In this document: positions 61,735-64,000 of the stretch, piece after piece
How the letters are laid out: the number at the start of each line of letters is the position of its first letter
Numbering within the stretch: the first letter of the stretch is position 1
Source: CAZMNY01 sp964567745
GTDB taxonomy: Bacteria > Planctomycetota > Planctomycetia > Pirellulales > Pirellulaceae
DNA length: 64,000 bases
Direction: 5' to 3'
Assembly: GCA_964567745.1 (NCBI GenBank)
Contig: CAZMNY010000042.1
Span: forward strand, 1 to 64,000
Made by a program: the position numbers and the translations under genes
Notes under the pieces: model-generated
Seen by the model: the letters and a program-made list of their open reading frames with translations, nothing else
Told to the model about the DNA's origin: nothing
The model's database searches: none

Positions 61735-62721
61735 ATGGCCAATGCACCTAAGTCGAGGCAAGCTTTCACGTTAGTTGAGTTGCTGGTTGTTATTGCAATC
61801 ATCGGAATCTTAGTGGCTCTGTTGCTCCCTGCGGTTCAGGCAGCTCGAGAAGCGGCTCGCCGGATCAGCTGCGCCAACAACATGAAGCAGATCGGACTTG
61901 GTCTGCACAACTACCATGATTCGCATTTGACTTTCCCGCCGGAATCGATCTGGATCTACGACGATCCGAATGCGGGACGCCTGCCGCGGAACTTCACCTG
62001 GATTTCCATGATGCTGCCCTACCTCGAGCAGGATCAGCTTCACAGCAAGATTCGCTTCGAGTTGCCGATTTGGAATCAGGTCGATGGAACCAACAATGTT
62101 CGAATCATTTCAAAGCAATTGAAAATACTCACGTGTCCGTCGGACCCAAAGATCAGCCGCAACGGAGTTGGCTCGCACGGCATGGCCTATACGAATTACG
62201 CCGGCGCCGAGGGGTATGACTGGTGGAAGCGAAACAACGATCCCCACGGTGGGATCTTCACGCTCTCCTCGGCCACTAGGCTCGCCGACGTGCTGGACGG
62301 AACATCGCACACGATTGCGGTTGGTGAAGTGACTTCTTTCGGTTTCAAGTCGGGCGGGCACCAAACGATGGGGCACGGTACGCGGCGAGTGACGTCAGGC
62401 GAAGCCGTTTTCCGACCTGCCTTAGTCACAGTTCCATATTCTGATTCGCACGACCAGAATCAGTACCTCACGCCGGAGGGAAATCGTATTCCGCGATGGC
62501 AGTGGTTCCGTCGAGCGCCGCATTCTTACAAGGCGACCTATTTGCACTGCTTTGGCCTGAACTCGGAATGGCCAGGCGCCCACAGCATGCACCCGGATGG
62601 CGGTCAGTTTGCAATGGCCGATGGTACGGTTCGATTCATCACGGAGTCGACCGACTATCGAGGCGTTTGGTATGCGCTGAACACGTTTAAGGGCGCGGAA
62701 GTCTTTGCCGAAGACAACTAG
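61735..62721 (+). CDS. DUF1559 protein with prepilin-type N-terminus
   Basis: 328 residues from the ATG at 61735, with SD aaagga upstream. The type IV prepilin signal is RQAFTLVELLVVIAIIGILV, with the cleavage and methylation site before Phe and the Glu five residues on. Next comes the signature AREAARRISCANNMKQIGLG followed by LHNYHDSHLTFPPE. The C-terminus has the usual end HSMHPDGGQFAMADGTVRFI. DUF1559 proteins exist in tens to hundreds of copies per planctomycete genome and form pseudopilin-like proteins of unknown function. A small lipoprotein gene follows, a frequent pairing. Confidence 0.96.
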   Translation: MANAPKSRQAFTLVELLVVIAIIGILVALLLPAVQAAREAARRISCANNMKQIGLGLHNYHDSHLTFPPESIWIYDDPNAGRLPRNFTWISMMLPYLEQDQLHSKIRFELPIWNQVDGTNNVRIISKQLKILTCPSDPKISRNGVGSHGMAYTNYAGAEGYDWWKRNNDPHGGIFTLSSATRLADVLDGTSHTIAVGEVTSFGFKSGGHQTMGHGTRRVTSGEAVFRPALVTVPYSDSHDQNQYLTPEGNRIPRWQWFRRAPHSYKATYLHCFGLNSEWPGAHSMHPDGGQFAMADGTVRFITESTDYRGVWYALNTFKGAEVFAEDN

Positions 62722-62794
62722 CTCGGCAGAGGGCTTTGCAGCAGGCTGGGTGGGCCAGCCTGCCTTTACATAATCAGCGTAATAGAAGGCTAAA

Positions 62795-63223
62795 TTGAAC
62801 GTGAAGAATATTCTTGGACTAGCTTCAGTTGCCGTTGTTTTCGCTTTGGTGTCGGGGTGTGGCGGGGGCGGTTCCGGCGCTGTTAAGGTCGACGCTAAAA
62901 TTACGATCAACGGCCAAGCGCCAACTGGGCCCGCGTCGATTGCATTGACGCCGAAGAAAGCCGAACTCACAGGCAAAGTGGCAGGGTTTCTGGCAGCAGA
63001 CGGAACGGCTGTCTTTTGGACTGATGGCAGTCAGGACAGCCCCGACGGCCTTCCGCCTGGCGAATACACCTTGGCCCTAAGAATGGACCCGATGAATCCA
63101 GGCAGTTTGCCCAATGCCGAACCCTATGATCTCAAGGTCGAGAAAGCCGGCACGCTCACGATTGACCTCAAGCCAGCCTCGGGCAACCGACCTGGGGCGG
63201 GACTCGGCTTGCCCATCCAGTAG
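62795..63223 (+). CDS. Small lipoprotein, partner of DUF1559 gene
   Basis: 142 residues from a TTG at 62795, or 140 from the GTG at 62801. The lipobox is FALVSGCGGGGSG. The mature domain looks like a single beta-sandwich (carboxypeptidase-regulatory-like): VKVDAKITINGQAPTGPASI, GFLAADGTAVFWTDG, LPPGEYTLALRMDP, AGTLTIDLKP. Planctomycete DUF1559 genes are often followed by such lipoproteins. It is 73 bp after the DUF1559 stop and ends with a terminator. Confidence 0.85.
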   Translation: MNVKNILGLASVAVVFALVSGCGGGGSGAVKVDAKITINGQAPTGPASIALTPKKAELTGKVAGFLAADGTAVFWTDGSQDSPDGLPPGEYTLALRMDPMNPGSLPNAEPYDLKVEKAGTLTIDLKPASGNRPGAGLGLPIQ

Positions 63224-63680
63224 GCAGTAAACGAGTAGGCGAGCCGGGACCAACCAGTCATTTTGAGCCTTTGAAACGTGGGCTCTTTTTTTGCGCCGTT
63301 CTTGCCAAGTCCACGCGTCGAAACCGCCGAAAAGAAGTTGCGGGCGGTGCCGCTTTGGCTGCTCCTTGAGTCGTCGGGAGCCGTCGGTCGCCGCATGGTC
63401 ATGCAGTCGAGCCGGTTTTTGCGCAGGGTCGTTCCCGGTAAGTACTTACGAGCGGCTTTCATTGACGACCCGCCCTTATTTGAGTAGGCTTAGCTGTGTG
63501 GGTCTGCGCGGTAGTAATCGCCCTAATGGGGGTGCCATTTGCCGTGTTGCGGCCGGTTCTCATGGTTGAATTCGACGGCACGCTTTTGGATCCCTTTGCT
63601 CCTCGCTTTGACTCGGGTTGGGCTCTTCGCCTGGCCACCGTTTTGATCAGCAACTTGAATCGTTGCACAGGAATGAATCG
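63224..63680. other. Intergenic region with terminator
   Basis: About 460 bases. Beyond the terminator at 63265 I see no convincing gene. A 12-bp palindrome (gtaagtacttac) lies at 63438-63449, with no clear role. Confidence 0.5.
63265..63292 (+). terminator. Putative terminator after the lipoprotein gene
   Basis: A short 5-bp stem (gagcc / ggctc) with an 11-base loop, followed by about eight T residues. The stem is short, so strength is uncertain. Confidence 0.6.
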
Positions 63681-64000
63681 ATGAAGCTGTTAAGAACTTT
63701 CGTTGTCGCCATGGTCGTCGTGTTCTCGATGTGTCAAAGCAGTCAGGCGTACAATCCCGAGAGTCCTGAAGTTCAGGCGATATTGAAGAAGGCCGTCGGT
63801 TTCCTGAAAACGGAGGGAAGTCGAAACAACAAGCTCGGTGGCCATGCGCTTCGCGGGATGGCGATTCTCAAGGCGACGCATGACCCCAAGGACGCGGCTG
63901 TTCTGGAGGAGGTCGCCTATGTTTCGCGAGTCGGAAAACTTCCTGTCGAGCGTCTGCGCGAGCTCGAGCCCGCACAATACAGCCTGGGCATTGCGGTCAT
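63681..64000 (+). CDS. Secreted protein, partial (3' end outside window)
   Basis: The frame is open from an ATG at 63681 (SD agga, 9 bases upstream) to the right edge; about 106 residues are visible. A signal peptide (LLRTFVVAMVVVFSMCQSSQ) is followed by VQAILKKAVGFLKTEGSRNN and GGHALRGMAILKATHD, which look like alpha-helical hairpins of the prenyltransferase/squalene-cyclase-like repeat type seen in planctomycete secreted proteins. The family is a guess from the first two helices only. Confidence 0.7.
   Translation, partial: MKLLRTFVVAMVVVFSMCQSSQAYNPESPEVQAILKKAVGFLKTEGSRNNKLGGHALRGMAILKATHDPKDAAVLEEVAYVSRVGKLPVERLRELEPAQYSLGIAV

Noticed and set aside
63438..63449. Palindrome gtaagtacttac
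   Set aside because: Short and isolated, with no promoter or regulator next to it; expected by chance at this scale.
63496..63684. 62-codon frame before the last gene
   Set aside because: One hydrophobic start but no family, SD or conserved feature; it overlaps the better-supported ATG at 63681.

Overview
The window looks like part of a chromosome from a planctomycete, probably of the Pirellulales. The evidence is a DUF1559 prepilin-like protein, paired CRTAC/ASPIC-UnbV and TPR proteins, a MoxR-DUF58-BatA/VWA operon, DUF4332 and DUF481 proteins, very large PQQ-type beta-propeller proteins, and a short N-terminal helical module of a kind recurrent in planctomycetes. All family assignments come from reading motifs by eye; no database search was possible.

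Layout. 1-10.6 kb (minus strand): an operon reading moxR, DUF58, BatA/VWA, VWA/amidotransferase-like, a DUF4175-like membrane protein, and a secreted coiled-coil protein cut by the window edge. 10.9-16.3 kb (minus): a hemolysin III/PAQR protein and a 1542-residue secreted TPR/propeller protein, divergent from an HU-like DNA-binding gene (16.7 kb) with a clear terminator. 17.2-18.8 kb: an Lrp/AsnC regulator divergent from a haem-oxygenase-fold, probably diiron, protein. 18.9-19.1 kb: two abutting miniature inverted-repeat elements; a near-identical copy of the first lies at 56.2 kb.

19.2-31.0 kb (plus): an acyl-CoA catabolic operon with branched-chain 2-oxoacid dehydrogenase E1alpha, E1beta and E2, a long acyl-CoA dehydrogenase, thiolase, 3-hydroxyacyl-CoA dehydrogenase, a biotin-dependent carboxyltransferase, AtuA, an AtuA-associated small protein and an enoyl-CoA hydratase. 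E3 and the biotin-carrying carboxylase subunit are absent. 31.0-33.7 kb: a GT87-like membrane protein and a Gfo/Idh/MocA oxidoreductase.

33.7-35.3 kb is a patch of gene decay: the antisense tail of a GH127-like glycosidase, an alpha/beta hydrolase that has lost the segment between nucleophile and catalytic His, and an endonuclease/exonuclease/phosphatase protein that has lost its catalytic domain. Then come a small membrane protein, tRNA-Phe, a haem c DUF3365 protein and an NsrR-like Rrf2 regulator with a good promoter whose spacer is a palindrome.

37.2-49.4 kb (plus) is the most intriguing region: two tandem paralogous one-TM periplasmic proteins, ExbB/TolQ, ExbD/TolR, a second ExbD with an N-terminal zinc ribbon, a membrane-anchored 1292-residue beta-propeller, a TPR protein fused to a peptide-ABC-transporter substrate-binding-like domain, and a secreted protein of unknown family. 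I infer a proton-motive-force-driven envelope machine that I do not recognise as described.

49.9-56.2 kb (minus): a CRTAC/TPR/CRTAC operon joined by 4-bp overlaps. 56.4-64 kb: a DUF481 outer-membrane protein, a phospholipase C-like/DUF4332 fusion, a DsrE-family protein, a small membrane protein, a secreted endonuclease/exonuclease/phosphatase, a transposase remnant, a DUF1559 protein with its small lipoprotein, and the start of a secreted protein cut by the right edge.
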